This document shows positions 37,086-50,079 of a stretch of DNA of 64,000 nt, piece after piece. The notes beneath the pieces are model-generated. The model was not told where the DNA came from. It saw only the letters and a list, made by a program, of their open reading frames with translations, and did no database searches. Origin of the DNA: Phylloscopus collybita (taxonomy: Eukaryota; Chordata; Aves; Passeriformes; Phylloscopidae); the NCBI GenBank assembly GCA_027886175.1, contig JAJNNQ010000009.1, positions 6,549,001 through 6,613,000 of the forward strand, read 5' to 3'. The position numbers were made by a program, and so were the translations under genes. Numbering within the stretch: the first letter of the stretch is position 1; the number at the start of each line of letters is the position of its first letter.

Positions 37086-39798
37086 TGCGTGGATCTTATG
37101 TATTTTCTTTTCTTGTTTTTTTCTTCCAAAAACCTGTCCTCACATATTTTGTTGTGGAACTACACTGTGCTCTGAGGTTAAAAATAGAGCTTTACTGCAC
37201 AGGTTCTTCCCCTTCTTTGTTCTAGCCAACCCAGAAATCTGAAGGGAAGGTGACTTTAATTGAAAGAGCAGGTGCCCCACTGGTAACTACCTCTGCTTGC
37301 CTGTCCCCTCTGTTGCTTACTCAAGTTCATGCCCATCACAGCTAGAAAAGCAGCTTTGATGGTGATAAGAAGTAGCAGTAATCCTGCTGACTGAGCATGC
37401 AGGGAGTGAGAACAGACCAGGAACCTGGGAGCAAAGCTGTCATTTTGCCATCAAAAGAAAAAAAGTGGCACAAACCCCACTCCTTTACAGGAATAGGCCC
37501 ATCTTCAAAAACCACTTAGAACGGGAATAACCTGTAAAAGAAAGGGATGAATCTAACAGGTACTTTCAAGGAGCATAAGGCCAGTTGAGGGCAAGAAGAT
37601 AAATAAGCAAAGTGATAAAAATGAAAGTCAGAGGAGTATAAATCTTTAGTAAGTGCTGCATTTCTGTGGAAGAAGAAAATATCTCTCTTCAGGTTACCAC
37701 AAAGAGGCAGAAAGTCACTCCAGCAGCACTTTGGTACTGCCATGTCCAGGAGTTGATTGTAATCACTGAACATGAGATTTCAAATCACATGGGAGTTTTT
37801 ATTTAATACTTTACTAGCTCCAGCAAAAGGTCTGATTTACCTTGCTCACTGAGTCATTTTTAGAAAAAGCATCTTTCCAGGCACTCAGCATTCAGTAAAC
37901 TCTGCAAAGAAGAGTTAAAAATAGTGCTAAACCTAGAAGACTGTGACAGTTGGCAGGAGAGGCTGTTTAAGTAATTGATAGGAATATCTGGAGAAAGAGA
38001 ACAGGATGGGAGATGGAAATTTGTGATCCACAGAGAGGGACAGCACCTTCCTATACTGGAAGGAGTTATGCCCATTTCTTTTCAAAGCGAGGCACTGGCC
38101 ATGACAATGAGAGGGCAGTAGGCATAGATCTGTCCCACCAGGATTGTTTTTGGGTTCCTCCACTCTGGAGCAGACCCTCAGGTGGGGTCTGTGAAGATAA
38201 GTTGATTTAGGCATCCAGGGGTACGTTAGTGGAACTCTGCTCCATTGGTGAGTGGAGTTCAAAGCATCATTCAAAGCATCAGAGTCAGCTGAGAAGGAAA
38301 TTACATCTCCACAGGTTGAAATGGGGACTTGATGCACACCTGTAGATGCCTAAATGTGGTTGTCATTCTGTGAGCTGAATGTCAACAGTGGAAGCAAACC
38401 ATCAGAGCTGCACACCAGCTGGAAGTAGCTATAAATCTGAGCCTGTTATTTTCCTGACTTCCAGCATATCTATGTCCTTATTTACATTAACCAAAGTTAG
38501 CAGACACAGTTTGCTAACAAATTCATTACTGGCAGCAGGATAGAAATGAAGGTATTTTACAGACCCTCATAAAATAGATGGCTAACTGTTCATGAAATAT
38601 TAAATTCAGGGGCTTATGCCTGCAATATTTAATGCAGTTAATGATGCATCTTTGACCTCCTTTGTGCTTTTGTGGTTTGGCCAAAGTATTCGTACATCTG
38701 GAATTTGGCTTCTTCATAAAATGTTAAGTAAACGAGAAGTTGTCATCACATACATGAGAGATTACAGAGCTTTGCTTTAGAAATTTCACCTTCACTGTGT
38801 CTGTACTTTTGAGTAAAATGCCACATTTTAAGTATCTCTTTGGATGTAACAGAACATTTGCTGATCTCAAGGAATGTAATACTTTACTTGCTTCAAGTTG
38901 AGGCAAGAATTTTCCTCTGGCTCTGTAGTGCAATGCACTCCTTAAATGAGCTTGGTTTGCCTGCAAAAACCTCCTGCAGAGCTGTGCAATGGCATGGCAA
39001 GTAATAGCTTAAACCTGCCTAGAGCAGCATCTTTTAAGAAAAAAATTCCAGCCAGTGTCACATTTAGTCAGCACAGGAGATGCTGTCAGTGCTCTAGCTG
39101 ACAGTGCCAAATTTTAGCCTTAAAAATGGTAAGTCAGCCTTGCTCTTGTGTCCTGCTCTTTCCACTTCTTGGGGCAAACAGCTGGATTCACACACAACCT
39201 TGTGTGTACCAGGACATGCTGAGAAACGGTGAACTGCAGTCAATGCTTGCTCTGAGGAAGAGGAGCTCTGGCAGGGGAAAATATGCTAAAAATGTGCTAA
39301 GACCTGCCATTTGAAGAAGATAGCCCAGAGTCTGAAGAAATAAGGAAAGCTTGCAATTATTTCTCATAACTGTTTTTCTCTCTTCCTACAACAAAACAGA
39401 CTGCTTTAAGTAATCTCCTGAGGTAATGATCTGGTTTTCCAAAAGGGTTATTATGGTTCTTTTCCTGTCTTCTCTGGAGCATGGTTATATAAATTGAAAG
39501 TTTATTTACCTGGGCTTTGACACAATTTGTTTTAGAGTTCATCTCTGTATCCTTGAATGGATTTTCCTCCTTTGCTGATTCATTATAGGGTATGGGTTTG
39601 AGTTCCTTATGCAAGATTTGCTAATGGCTATTTTCTCTTTCCATCTCTTCTTTTTATCAGAGATTTTGCTCACTGACTCAGGATTTGTATCAGCTGTAAG
39701 AGTTCGTTTCAGTTCTTGGAGGAATTTGGGGGGAATTGAGCTTGACATTTTGTTGGTTAGTTGCTTAGTTACCTAGTGTGGTCTAGGAACATCTCTTT

Positions 39799-39815
39799 CC
39801 CCCCCCCCCCCCCCC
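39799..39815. repeat. C17 homopolymer
   Basis: Seventeen consecutive C bases. Such runs are unstable and error-prone in assemblies, and a long C tract could form unusual DNA structure. Confidence 0.85.
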
Positions 39816-40660
39816 TCTATATTTAGCATGTCCAATGTAGTCTGAACTTTCTTCTGTGTCTCCTTTCATCTTATACATTTGCAGGCTTTTATAAAGTTTT
39901 GCTGGCTAGCTCCGTGAGAGACTGACTGCACATTTTGTAGGTGCTATGTTCTTGCTGCTGTTCTTCCTGTTGCTGTTGGTCTTCAGCAGTCACCCCTTTT
40001 GAATGGACTTCTATGATTTTGTGGTATCATTGTGTGGTTAAATTTCATTAAGGAGTTGTTGGAATTTCTACTTATACTGGCCAGTTTAGACTTGGTGGGT
40101 CATTTCAAATCTGGCCTGAGTACAAACAACTCCATTGACTCCACACATAAACACGGAGCAAGTTTTAACAGTGTTGGAAATAGCTGATCTTCTGTATTTG
40201 TTACTTACTTAATTCTACTTTGTTTTAAGAAACTTGTGAACACATTCACGCATCACAGTATCCTGGGCTCACCTCTCACCAAATTAGGAGCTAATCACCA
40301 CATGGTGCCTTTGAAAGTTACCAGATCAAAAATACCCGGGCTGTCTTCAGCCTGCACGTTCCCCAGTCCTGTTCCTAAGGCTCCTTCACACAGACAAAGT
40401 TTTGGCTCCAACACAGCAGCCGCTCACTGGAGAGGACAAGCAGTGAATTCAATTTGTTGCCTCAAAAGAATTGAGGCTTTCCAGGCTTTCCCACTCATCC
40501 CAGAGCTGGATGTGGGACAGAGATGCCTCACCAATCCCACTGGCCTTTCCTAGAGCATCCACTCAGGGGTCACTCCTTCCCTAGCTGAGTCTGCTGGACA
40601 TTTTCTTCTTGCTGCTCCCTCTGGCTTTACCTTTCCACTGCTGGCTGCTCCTACTTGTCA

Positions 40661-40985
40661 TCATTTATCTGAAGGGAGGATACCAAGAGGGTTGGCTCTT
40701 TTAGAGAGAGCCAGGCTCTTCTAGGAGCAATAGGACAAGAGGCAGTGGGCAGAAACTGATTCACAGGAAGTTTCACATGAATATGAGGAAGAACTGAGCA
40801 CTAGGACAGGCTGCACAGAGAGAGTGTGGGATATCCCTCACTGGAAATATTCAAGAACCATCTGGACACAATCCTGTGCCATGTGCCCTGGGATGACCTT
40901 GCCTGAGCAGGGCAGTTGGACCAGATGATCCATCCGTGCTCCCTTCCAACCTTTCCCGTTCTGTGATTCTGTGATTTAGTGATTT
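40661..40985 (+). mobile_element. CR1 LINE 3' end
   Basis: Typical CR1 tail text in order: GGACAAGAGGCAGTGGGCAG, then AATATTCAAGAACC, CTGGACACAATCCTGTGCC, TTGGACCAGATGATC and the terminal TTCTGTGATTCTGTGATTT. It is 5'-truncated with no coding part, in + orientation. The left edge is approximate. Confidence 0.9.
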
Positions 40986-43495
40986 CAACTCCACTTTGCA
41001 CCACATGGGACCATGTCCCCTCTGCCATGCTCACCTGTGCTGGCAGCTCCAAGAGTGCACTTTCTAACCTTCCTCATCCAAGATGTCCCTCTGGTTTCAG
41101 GCATCCCAGCTCTCTGAAAGGCCAGCGGAAGAAAACTCATTTTTCTTGTCCCAAAAAGCAGAAATGTTGTTGAAGTCCTGTCAGTCAAAAAGGTTGTTTC
41201 TTGCCCCATTCTTTCAGCCTGATGAGGTTTCAGAGCAAAGGTGTGACAGCCAATGTAGACATTGCAGACTGCAGATTCTCAAAAATCAAAAAAGAGGGGT
41301 AGGGAATTGATCCAAACTGATGGGCATAACAATTGTTAGTGACAAAAAATACCACAACCTCACCAGCTGCAGCCTCAATCCCTCCACTAGGTCTAGCCCT
41401 CAGCTGGATTTATTCTAACCAGATTTGTGTCTGTCTTAGTTCTGGCTGAAAATCTGGATGCATGAGTGATGGCTACACCGGGAAAATCGGAGTGGGAGGA
41501 AGAACACTGTGATGTGTCTGGAGGCTGTGCCCAATGTTACATCTTGCTCAGAGGCAGTTTCTGGTATTAGCTCATGAATAAAAAAATGCCATGCGCAGTC
41601 AACTGCCAGGCTGGGAGCCAACTGGGAGCTGTGGGGACAAGACAAACCAGTTTTAATGAGGAAAAGATTCCTCTCATATAATTCCTGGCTGATCCATAAC
41701 ATGAAATGTTTCTGTTTCTCAGGTCCCCATGCACAGAACAGTTCTATAGCAGCTGACGTTCTTCTCTCAGACTTTCATTAAGCAAAGGAAAAAAGAAAAG
41801 ATAAAATGTCTGGCCTTCATAGCTGTGAATAAAACCTTCCAAGCATGAAAAGAAAGTAAAGTCTTGCCTGTGCATGGAGGTTGATTGCTTTAATCACTTT
41901 AAAATGCAGAATGGAAGACATTAGCCTGGTATAAAGCTATTTTATACCAGTGTAGCTAATCCCATATGGCAGGGAAACATATGGGCACAACTCTCAGACA
42001 CTTCTATCCTAATAGAGGACCAAGCATACTAGATGAGGCATTTTGGCCCATGTTGGCAGTCAGGAACAACCTAATTTAGCACAAGGGATGCAGCTCCTGC
42101 ACCCAATGCAGGAATGCCACAGCCACTCAGCCCTTGGTTCATACAGAGCCTCCTCTTGCACAGCCAAAAACCCAGCTGTAACCTTGCTCTGAGCAAGGCT
42201 GCTGTGCTTATATCAGAACAGATAAGTTCCAGAAATGTCGACCATATCACAGCATTGTTAGGGCTTTGCTTTCCCTTTTTAATAACAGAAGACTGCACGC
42301 AGACATACCTCAGGTTTCAGGCAAGTCATCTTGCTGGCAGAGCTCACTGTGCTTGGGAACTGTTCTGACCTTTCAGCAAAAGAAGGATCATTATGTCTGT
42401 AGAAACTGAGTTTCCCCTATAAAGGATGGCTGTGAGAGCAGCAAGTACATCTTTGCAACAGAGCACAAGTCTAAATCTGCAGCTGCCCTGAAATGTTTGT
42501 TCTGGGACAAGTGGGTGCACTCATCCTCTTTCTAGGGGGCACAGACCCTAATGAATGTATCATCCCCTTGATGAGCTGTTTCTGAGGAGTGTAACTCCAA
42601 GGGGCTTCTTCCAATGCTTTTTCCTGGTTTTCCTGTGACCCTCAAAAATACTTTGTCTGGTTTTCAAACACCTGAAAAGAAAAAGCTTCAAATGGTTTCT
42701 GCAGCTTATGTGAGCTCCCTGGGGCCTGCAGAAGAAAGTCATTCTGGTTTCTTCCTCCCTTGTCCTCCAGCTCAGCTCTGCAGCTCTCTGTGGCAGATGG
42801 CAGAGCCTGATTTGTCCCAGGTAACTGCTCTGTGCCAGCACCTGGAACTGTGCCTGAAGACTCTGGGCCCTCAGGACTCTGCCCTTGGACCTGTGCTTCC
42901 TCTGCATAGTCATCTTCTCAAATGGTCTCAGGCTACAAGAACCGCTCGTGTCAGTGCTCCAGCAGCCAGCCATGGATGTGGACTATGGTGGAGATTGTCC
43001 ATACTGTTTACCAGTGCAGTTCAATAATGAGGTGTCATTACAAAACCCAGGTTTGCTTCCAAGTTTCTTTCCTGAACTTTTAGGCTCTGTATTTGCCTTA
43101 GTCTGCCTCCAGTGCAACACTAGTATTTTCAAGAGAGCTGGAAGGCAGAAGTACATTTGTGAGGACTCTCAAGAAGTTCCTTACCACTTCCAAACTGGGG
43201 ATGTTAGTTTTACAATGGACCTTTTAATGTGAAATATCTCTATCATACCTTGTTCCAGTAAAGTGTTTCCTCTTGTAGCACCCTGCAAGGGGTTTCAAAG
43301 AGAGAAAACCTCTGGGCTGCTTGATGGAAAATTCTCACTATCTTTTCATTGTCTGAAAGGGAAATCCCAAAATCCATGCTTAGATATTTAGTGGTGTTTC
43401 CCTTCCATCTTTATGCCTGTGGGTTGTGTCTGTGATTACTTGCACATATATAGCTCATTTAAGCATGTGCCAGTCTCTGGAGACCCAATTTTTCT
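40986..43495. other. Unique DNA between CR1 copies
   Basis: No recognised gene. Overlapping frames of 137 codons on both strands at 42560-43027 are not conserved-looking and lack exon signals. Confidence 0.5.
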
Positions 43496-43499
43496 ACAT

Positions 43500-43772
43500 T
43501 ATTGAAGTAATATTGTCTGGGGCCACACTGCCTTGGAGATGTGAAAGGGATAGGTTGGATATTAGGAAAAAGTTTTTCACAGAAAGAGTGATAAAGTACT
43601 GGAATGGCCTGCCCGGGGAGGTGGTAGAGTCACCATCCCTGGATGTGTTTAAAAAAAGACTGGATGTGGCACTGGGTGCCATGGTCTAGTTGAGGTGTTA
43701 GAGCATGTGTTGGACTTGATGATCTTCAAGTTGTCTTCCAACCTAGAAATTCTGTGATTTTGAGATTCTTTT
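43500..43772 (+). mobile_element. CR1 LINE 3' end
   Basis: Contains the CR1 series AGGTTGGATATTAGGAAAAA, GGCCTGCCCGGGGAGGTGG, TCACCATCCCTGGATGTG and GTTGGACTTGATGATC, ending CTAGAAATTCTGTGATTTTG. It is a 5'-truncated copy in + orientation. The readable 87-codon frame at 43426-43689 is part of this repeat. Confidence 0.9.
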
Positions 43773-44427
43773 ACCCACTGCTGAGAGATGTCTGTGGCTT
43801 TGTTTCTGGCAGGTACAGGTCTAAAGACAGTTGTAAAAGGTCACTCCTTGAGGTTAAGAGTAATTTATACTCCTGAACAACGTCCCATGGGCTTCTCAGT
43901 CCCCAGGACATGGGTAAAGGCAGTCAGGGGAGTGAAAGACAAGAAAGCAGGAAAAGAATTGCTTTCCTCAGAATTTTTCTTGACCATTTTCTAACTGAAT
44001 GCAAATAGACCAGTGTTTCCCAGCTCTTAACAGATTCACCACAAGCTTCTCCTGTTTTTTCCTGCTGTGCTGCAAAGCAGAGTCTGCAGGCTTTGCTGTC
44101 AGGCACACTGTTGGCACATTGCTCAGGAAAACCACCTCCTCATACTCAGGCACATTTCACAGGTGCCACACTTCACCTGCTACCGCAGACAGGCCTTTCC
44201 CAATCACTCACCCCAACCTGGGCCAGCCAGGAGCAGCCTCTCCTCTCCCAGTCCCTCCACCTGCAAAACCTCATACATCCAGGGCTGAAATCCATCAGCT
44301 GTCCCAGCCCTGTGCCTGTGGCAAACCCTAAGGAAGAGCACGGGGCTGGGTATGACAGCAGCAAGGGATTTCCCTTGCCCTGGCAAACCTCAGCAAGCTG
44401 AACAGCCACCTTCCTGCCTCTTTCTAA

Positions 44428-44572
44428 CATTTCCCATCCCTGAAAATCTTCAAGGCCAGGTTGGATTGAACCCTGAACAACCTGATCTAGTGAGTGTCAT
44501 CCCTGTCCATGGCAGAAGGGTTGGAACTAGATGATCTGTAAGGTCCTTTCCAACCCAAACTATTCTGATTCC
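44428..44572 (+). mobile_element. Short CR1 LINE 3' end
   Basis: About 145 bp of CR1 tail: AAATCTTCAAGGCCAGGTTG, GAACAACCTGATCTAGTGAG, GGTTGGAACTAGATGATC and CCTTTCCAACCCAAACTATT. It is strongly 5'-truncated, in + orientation, and lies less than 1 kb from another CR1. Confidence 0.9.
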
Positions 44573-46164
44573 CTGGCTACCCCTCAAGCCCAAGGCATTC
44601 AGCAGCACAGCTGGGGACATGGTCAGTCCTTGCTTTCTCAGGGCTTATTAAACCTGTAGCATGAGTCTGCTCAGCAGCAGGTGAGAAGCACAGAGGCAAA
44701 TGCAGACAAAATTGTTCCAAAGGGACCAATTTCTACAGGAAATGCCAAAAGACTGGAGTGTATGAAGCACAGTTCATGAACTTTGGTGGGGAGGGGCAGC
44801 AATACCTTGCCAGGTGTAGGATTTAGAGAGGTTTCACACTCAGAGAGGACAGTGGAAATATGCAGAGCAGCTTCCAAAAAAGAATTAGAGGTATGCTTAG
44901 TCTGTACAATTTGGAAGTGAGCTTGAAGCACAGCACTAGGGCAGCTGGAGGATCAGCCTGTCCAGGGAGAATTGAGCTGCTGAGAGGGCTTGACGTGTCC
45001 AAAGCCTGGCAGTGCCTTGGAGAGAGCTTGGTAGCTTGGCAGCCACGCTGTTCTGCTCTGAGTTCCAGGAGGAGTGAGAGGTTTAGTTCAGAGCTGGTAT
45101 TTCCTCTGCAGTGCTGCTCCTAAAAGCATTAAAAAATGCTTTCCTGTTTCATTTGGCTGATATATTGTTTTTCCTGTCTTTTCCTTCTCAGCCCTGTCTT
45201 TGTGGCTAGGCGTTGTTCTCACATCTAGGACTGTACACTAGGCTGGAGACCTGTTAGGTGGGATGTGAGCCCAGAGCAGGGACAGCCACTATTCCAGTTT
45301 GTTCTAGGTATAGAGACTTTTCTGCCTGGGATCCTTGAAATGTCTCTCTGTGACTGCTTTCAAATTAATCCAGGTGTTTTGCTGTACCATGAAAAATGCC
45401 ATTAAACACAAGGAAGGAAACCCCCACAGATCCACACATTTGCCTTTGAACAAACAACTCCAAAGAGATGGAAATGTAAGGGGTGTGCTGCATGCAGACA
45501 GTGGGAAGTATTAGAAACACTGGGATTACTTTGCAAATTCTTTTTCAAAGCAGAAGCACTAGGACACAGCCACATCAGACAGATATCATTTTTCTGTTCA
45601 CAAATGCTTTTAGACACTTAATCATAGCCTGTGGCATGTTCACAAGAGGATGTGCATTGGAGCAAATCCTTGGTCCATATGCTCTGGAGCAATCCCCAGT
45701 TCCTCCTCAGTTACAGCCAAAAGTGGCATGAGTTTTGGGAAAATCATCTGTCTTGTTATCATTAGGAGGATGGATGTATTCCCTGCCATATATTATAACC
45801 AATGCTTTTTTTTTAGTAATGTTTAAATGAGACTGTTACTCCCAAATGCAACATCTTCCTTTAATAATATCAGATTTTCAGAGCTTCTAATCTCTGCACC
45901 CAGACAGTATTTTGTTTCAGTCTGTCCTTATCTGCAGCACGAAATTTGTCTTCTATTTCTCCTGCTTGGTAAATCACATTTTTTCATATGCTGCCACAGA
46001 TGCTCTGCATGGCCAGACTTCATTCTCTTAATTTTCACCTTCAGCCAAGCACTGCTTGCATGAGAATTTTGGCTCTTATTTGGTATGGGGACTTAGCAAA
46101 GAGAGGCATATGCCTGCCACTGGCTCATGCCCCCTCTTTTGGAGCTTTAATTTTTCCTCTGTAC

Positions 46165-46166
<2 letters not shown>

Positions 46167-46207
<41 letters not shown>
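46167..46207. repeat. T41 homopolymer
   Basis: Forty-one consecutive T bases. It might be the poly(A) tail of a retroposed copy on the - strand, but no recognised element lies to its right and no flanking duplication was found. It generates false poly-Phe and poly-Lys frames. Confidence 0.9.
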
Positions 46208-46209
<2 letters not shown>

Positions 46210-47475
46210 CATTATTTAGTGAGAGCCTGGCAGGTCTGCAATGTGCTTGAATATTTGGGAGCACAGACTGAATTTCTCCCACACAAGTGATCCTGCCAGA
46301 ATCCAGCTCTGCTGCCCAAGACAGAGGGAAGGAAAAATCAAAGGGTCAGAGGAAGAGGGTAATTTCTTTCTTAGCAAGAGAGAGATCACTGAACAAGAAA
46401 CTTTCAAGTCCAGCAAGCTACTAACCAAACTTGAACTATGCCAGAGTGTGAGCTGCAAAGGGGAGGAAGAAAAGCCCATCTCTGGGGAGGGGATAATGCA
46501 CGTCTGACATCCTCACCTGGCTTTTCAACACAAAGCTAGAGGAACACTGCAGCAGATTGCTTGGGGAGGCTGCCTCCTCCCCAGTACAGCATATTTGGAG
46601 CAAAAGCCATCTATTAGGAGCAGTTGAAGGTACTGCCATACAGTACCTGTGCACAAGTATGACTGCAGGATCTTTCAAGGGCTTTCTTATATTGTCTTGT
46701 CATCCTTCAGCTCTTTCCCACGTAGGGCACTGACAAAATAGTCAGGTAGCAGGTATTTGAGCAGGTAGCCAGTATTTGAGACTGGTCCTTACTCAAAGAG
46801 TTATTGCTGTTCTCTTGGTTATCGGCCATGGCTCTTCTAACCAGAGTTTTATATTGTGTCTTGTAATGCACACGCCACCTTACCTCTGCCAACAGAGGGA
46901 GAAGCTGACTTAGAGCCTAGACAAATGAAATGTTCTCTGCTCATTGCCCAAGGTGAGTAAAGCACTGAAGATAAACAAATGTGTGCCTAAAACTGCTTGG
47001 ATTTACTGTTTTTATATCCCAGGTTAGCTTGGTTCAGTGAAGGATTCTTAGGGACATTTTTAACCTTGGCAACCTTAAAGGGAGAAGTATCATGGCATCT
47101 AAGACCCTTCCCAGGGAAGGGAAATCTTAAAAGCTGTCCATGGTCAATAGCCCAGCTTCTCAAACAGCACTACATTTGCTTCAGCCAAAGGTGGTCTCTA
47201 GGAAGTTGAGATCCAATCTCTGCCTGCTCGACCCAGGTGCAGATAAAGTGACCTTTACCCACCTTATATGCTGCAGCTGTTTTGCAGGCAGGTAGTGGAG
47301 AGCAAAGCCTGCATTTGGAGAAAATCTCTTGATGGCTCTAATTAATTTTGCATGTTTGGTAGCACATAAAGCTGTTTATGTCTTTATGATGTTGCACAAC
47401 ACTCTGGCAGGAAAGTGCTTAAAATTATAAAACTTCTTGTAAAGAAATTCATAACCTTCCTGTGCTTGTCGGTAT

Positions 47476-47525
47476 GAGTATGGCTCTTAACAGAGAGAGA
47501 TGGTAGAGTATGGCTCTCAACAGAG
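47476..47525. repeat. Direct repeat, 20 bp at 30-bp spacing
   Basis: GAGTATGGCTCTTAACAGAG at 47476-47495 recurs at 47506-47525 with one T-to-C change. It is a local tandem duplication. Confidence 0.85.
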
Positions 47526-47749
47526 GCTTTCCCTAAAGAGAAACCTGCAAGCCAAGGTGATCTTGCTGCTGTCTAGAAGGAGGAGATCCTATTGACTGAG
47601 GCAAGAACTGAGATCTCCTCAGTGTGCAGGCTTATCTGGTAAGACCTTATGGGTTGACCCGCATTGGATACCAAGTTCCTACCAAAGCTACTTCATCACT
47701 CCCCCTCCTCAACTGGATTGAGGAGAGAAATCCTAACAAAAGGTTCATG

Positions 47750-48030
47750 GGTCAAGATAGGACAAAAAAGCTCACTCACCTCTTGGTGTCATGGGAAAAA
47801 CAGACTCAACTTGGGAAGAATTATTATATTATCAGTTAGATGAGAGTAGCATAACAAGAAATAAAAACTACATATTAAGACCCCTTCGTCCCATCCCGCC
47901 CTTCTTGCTGAGCTGAACTTCACTCCCAATTTTCCCTATCTTCTCCATCCAGCTTGGAGGTGGCTGGCATTGGCTCTGTCACACATGGGAGAAGCTTCTG
48001 GCAGCTTCTCACAGAAGCCACCCCTGTAGA
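47750..48030 (+). mobile_element. Probable endogenous retrovirus fragment (diverged)
   Basis: The word order GGAAAAACAGACTCAACTTG, GAGAGTAGCATAACAAGAAA, then AATAAAAAC, a pyrimidine-rich CCATCCCGCCCTTCTTG, AACTTCACTCCCAATTTTCC and a GCTTGGAGGTGGC segment recalls a common avian ERV-related repeat known from memory. Both edges are unclear and no target-site duplication was found. Internal retroviral genes are not recognisable. Class is uncertain. Confidence 0.45.
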
Positions 48031-48127
48031 CTCCCCGTTACCAACACCTTGCTCATAAACCTACTCTTCCAGGCAAACAGGGGAAGCACAGCTCAGTCCT
48101 GGCAGCACATGTGAGCACTGAGATGGT

Positions 48128-48475
48128 TTGGTGCACTGTGATGGGCACTGGCGGGAGCCAGATTTAATGCAGAGCGATGTGATGCTGTGTGGAGCTGAAA
48201 CAACCACTGTGGAACAGTGGTACCTAAAGTGCCCTTCCAGGATCAGTCACCACCGCAGCTTTATCCAGGTAGGAAGGGCAGCGTTCTCCTGTGCACAGCA
48301 TGGAACAAGGCTGGTGAGGAAACGCAAGAGGGAGCACAGAACAGTGTTTAATAATGAACATCTGGCTCTCAAAGCACAGGCTGAGAGGCTGATTTATCGA
48401 CACCGAGACAATAGACTATTGTGCTGTGTCACAGGGACCATTCGACTGGCTCTATTCATTCCTACAGATATATGA
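48128..48475 (+). other. Unidentified open frame, possible exon or conserved block
   Basis: A 115-codon + strand frame with several retained CpGs (GAAACGCAAGAGG, TTTATCGACACCGAGAC) directly follows the ERV-like fragment. A donor-like CCAG|GTAGGA lies inside it near 48268. I do not recognise the product. It may be part of the neighbouring repeat, a non-coding exon or chance. Confidence 0.15.
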
Positions 48476-49597
48476 ACTGCCCATCTCTTATAAATGATCT
48501 CCTCCTGTCTTAGGTTGTTGGCATCTCACTTCTTTTCTCTCCTGCTTTTCCTGGAGGGTATTTTTGAGCTGTAATATATAAACATTTGACACCAGTGCAT
48601 TTTTTTTCCTTGGCTGTGGTCAATGGCAGCATGTAAGAGTTGTCTAACTGGGATTTTGATACTTGTAGCCAAACCAGATCCTCTCACTATGGTTTGTTCT
48701 GGCATGTAATGTGACCAGGCAATCAGTGGTAATTATTCCTGCCTGAGGACTAAGACATCAGGTGCTCTGCTGCAAACTGGAGACCTGCTCTTCCCAGGTT
48801 CATTATGAATGGTGCCACCAAATATTAGTGAGGCCTTGAAAATCCCTCAGGAAAATGAATTTGCATTGTTATTGTGTAAATAGGAAAACAAAGACACAGT
48901 CAAGTCCCAACACAAATTATGAACTGTGATTCTGGGACACCCCCATTCTTGGCTTCCCAGTGTTGATGCCAAGGGCCCCATTTTCTTGTTTGTGAGATCT
49001 GTATTTCCCACCAATGTAAAGTGGAAGAGAATTGCTGTTTGAGAATAGAAGGAAGCATTTGCTATCTCTGTTCTGTTTCCATTTCCTTTGGCCCAAATAA
49101 TGCTGTGAAGTAGAAGACTGGAAGAGGGAAAAGTATGTTATAAAAGCAATCAAAACTTAGCATTCAACTAAGGAAATGTCAGCACTAATAGTGTTTGTGC
49201 AGTCTTAGTTCAGGCCCCTCCATGCATATGCATTTGAAAACAGATTATGTTTCCTCTAGTCCCTCTTGATTCCTCTAGTCCCCCACCTCATTTAGTACCC
49301 AGAAAGGATGATACTCAATTAGTGAACAGTTAGTCAATAATATCTTCTATCCTTACTGTTGTGGAAGGGTCTGATGTCTTATTTAATGCCCATCTTTAAA
49401 CCCTTCTTTGAATACAGCATTACTCACTTTCTATAGGGCATGTCTCTGGAACTCTTTGGTGTTTGGGTACTTCAAAAACACAAGCAGACTTGTTATCACA
49501 GGCTGCAAGTTAATTAGTGAAACCAAACCCCTTGTACCAGGGAAGGAACCAAGACACAGACTGAGGCTGGAAACCATTTTTAAATTGGAATGTTCAG

Positions 49598-50075
49598 TGT
49601 AAAGACATTGAGATGTTGGAGTATAACAAGAGAAGGACAACAGAGCTGGGGGAGGGTCTGAAGCACAAGTCTGATGAGAAGCATCTGAGGAAGCTTGGGG
49701 GTGTTCTATCTGGAGAAAAGGAGGCTCAGGGGAGACTTATCACTCTCTGTAACTACCTGAAAGAAGGTTGTAGCCAGGTTGGGGTCAGCCTATTACCCCA
49801 GGCAACAAGTAATAGGACAAGAGGAAAAGGCCTTAATTTCCACCAGGAGTGGTTAAGATGGGATATTAGGAAAAATTTCTTCACCCAAAGAGTGGTCAAG
49901 CCTTGGACCAGACTGCCCAGGGAGGTAGTATAATCAGCATCCCTAGAAGCGTTCAAAATGAGTGTAGATGTGGTGTTTAGGGACATGGTTTAATGGTAGA
50001 CTTGGCAATGCTGGGTTAGTGGTTAGATTTGATGATATTAGGGGGCTTTTTCAACCTTAACTATTCTATGATACC
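49598..50075 (+). mobile_element. CR1 LINE 3' end, about 480 bp
   Basis: The longest CR1 remnant here. It contains GGAGAAAAGGAGGCTCAGGG, CTCTGTAACTACCTGAAAG, ATTAGGAAAAATTTCTTCAC, CTGCCCAGGGAGGTAGT and a tail near TTCAACCTTAACTATTCTAT. It is in + orientation, 5'-truncated, with no intact reverse transcriptase. The readable frames inside it belong to the repeat. Confidence 0.92.
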
Positions 50076-50079
50076 AGTG

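Larger units (their letters stand above)
35800..40655. other. Gene-poor stretch right of the CpG island
   Basis: No recognisable coding exon. It contains a 16-17-bp tandem repeat (37044-37085) and a C17 run (39799-39815). The remainder is unique-looking AT-rich DNA. Confidence 0.55.

Noticed and set aside
43426..43689. 87-codon frame
   Set aside because: Most of it is the CR1 tail at 43500-43772 read in frame; it is not a gene.
46056..46282. Frames with long poly-Phe or poly-Lys
   Set aside because: They are a direct result of the T41 homopolymer.
49613..49986. Frames of 77-106 codons
   Set aside because: They are contained in the CR1 remnant at 49598-50075.
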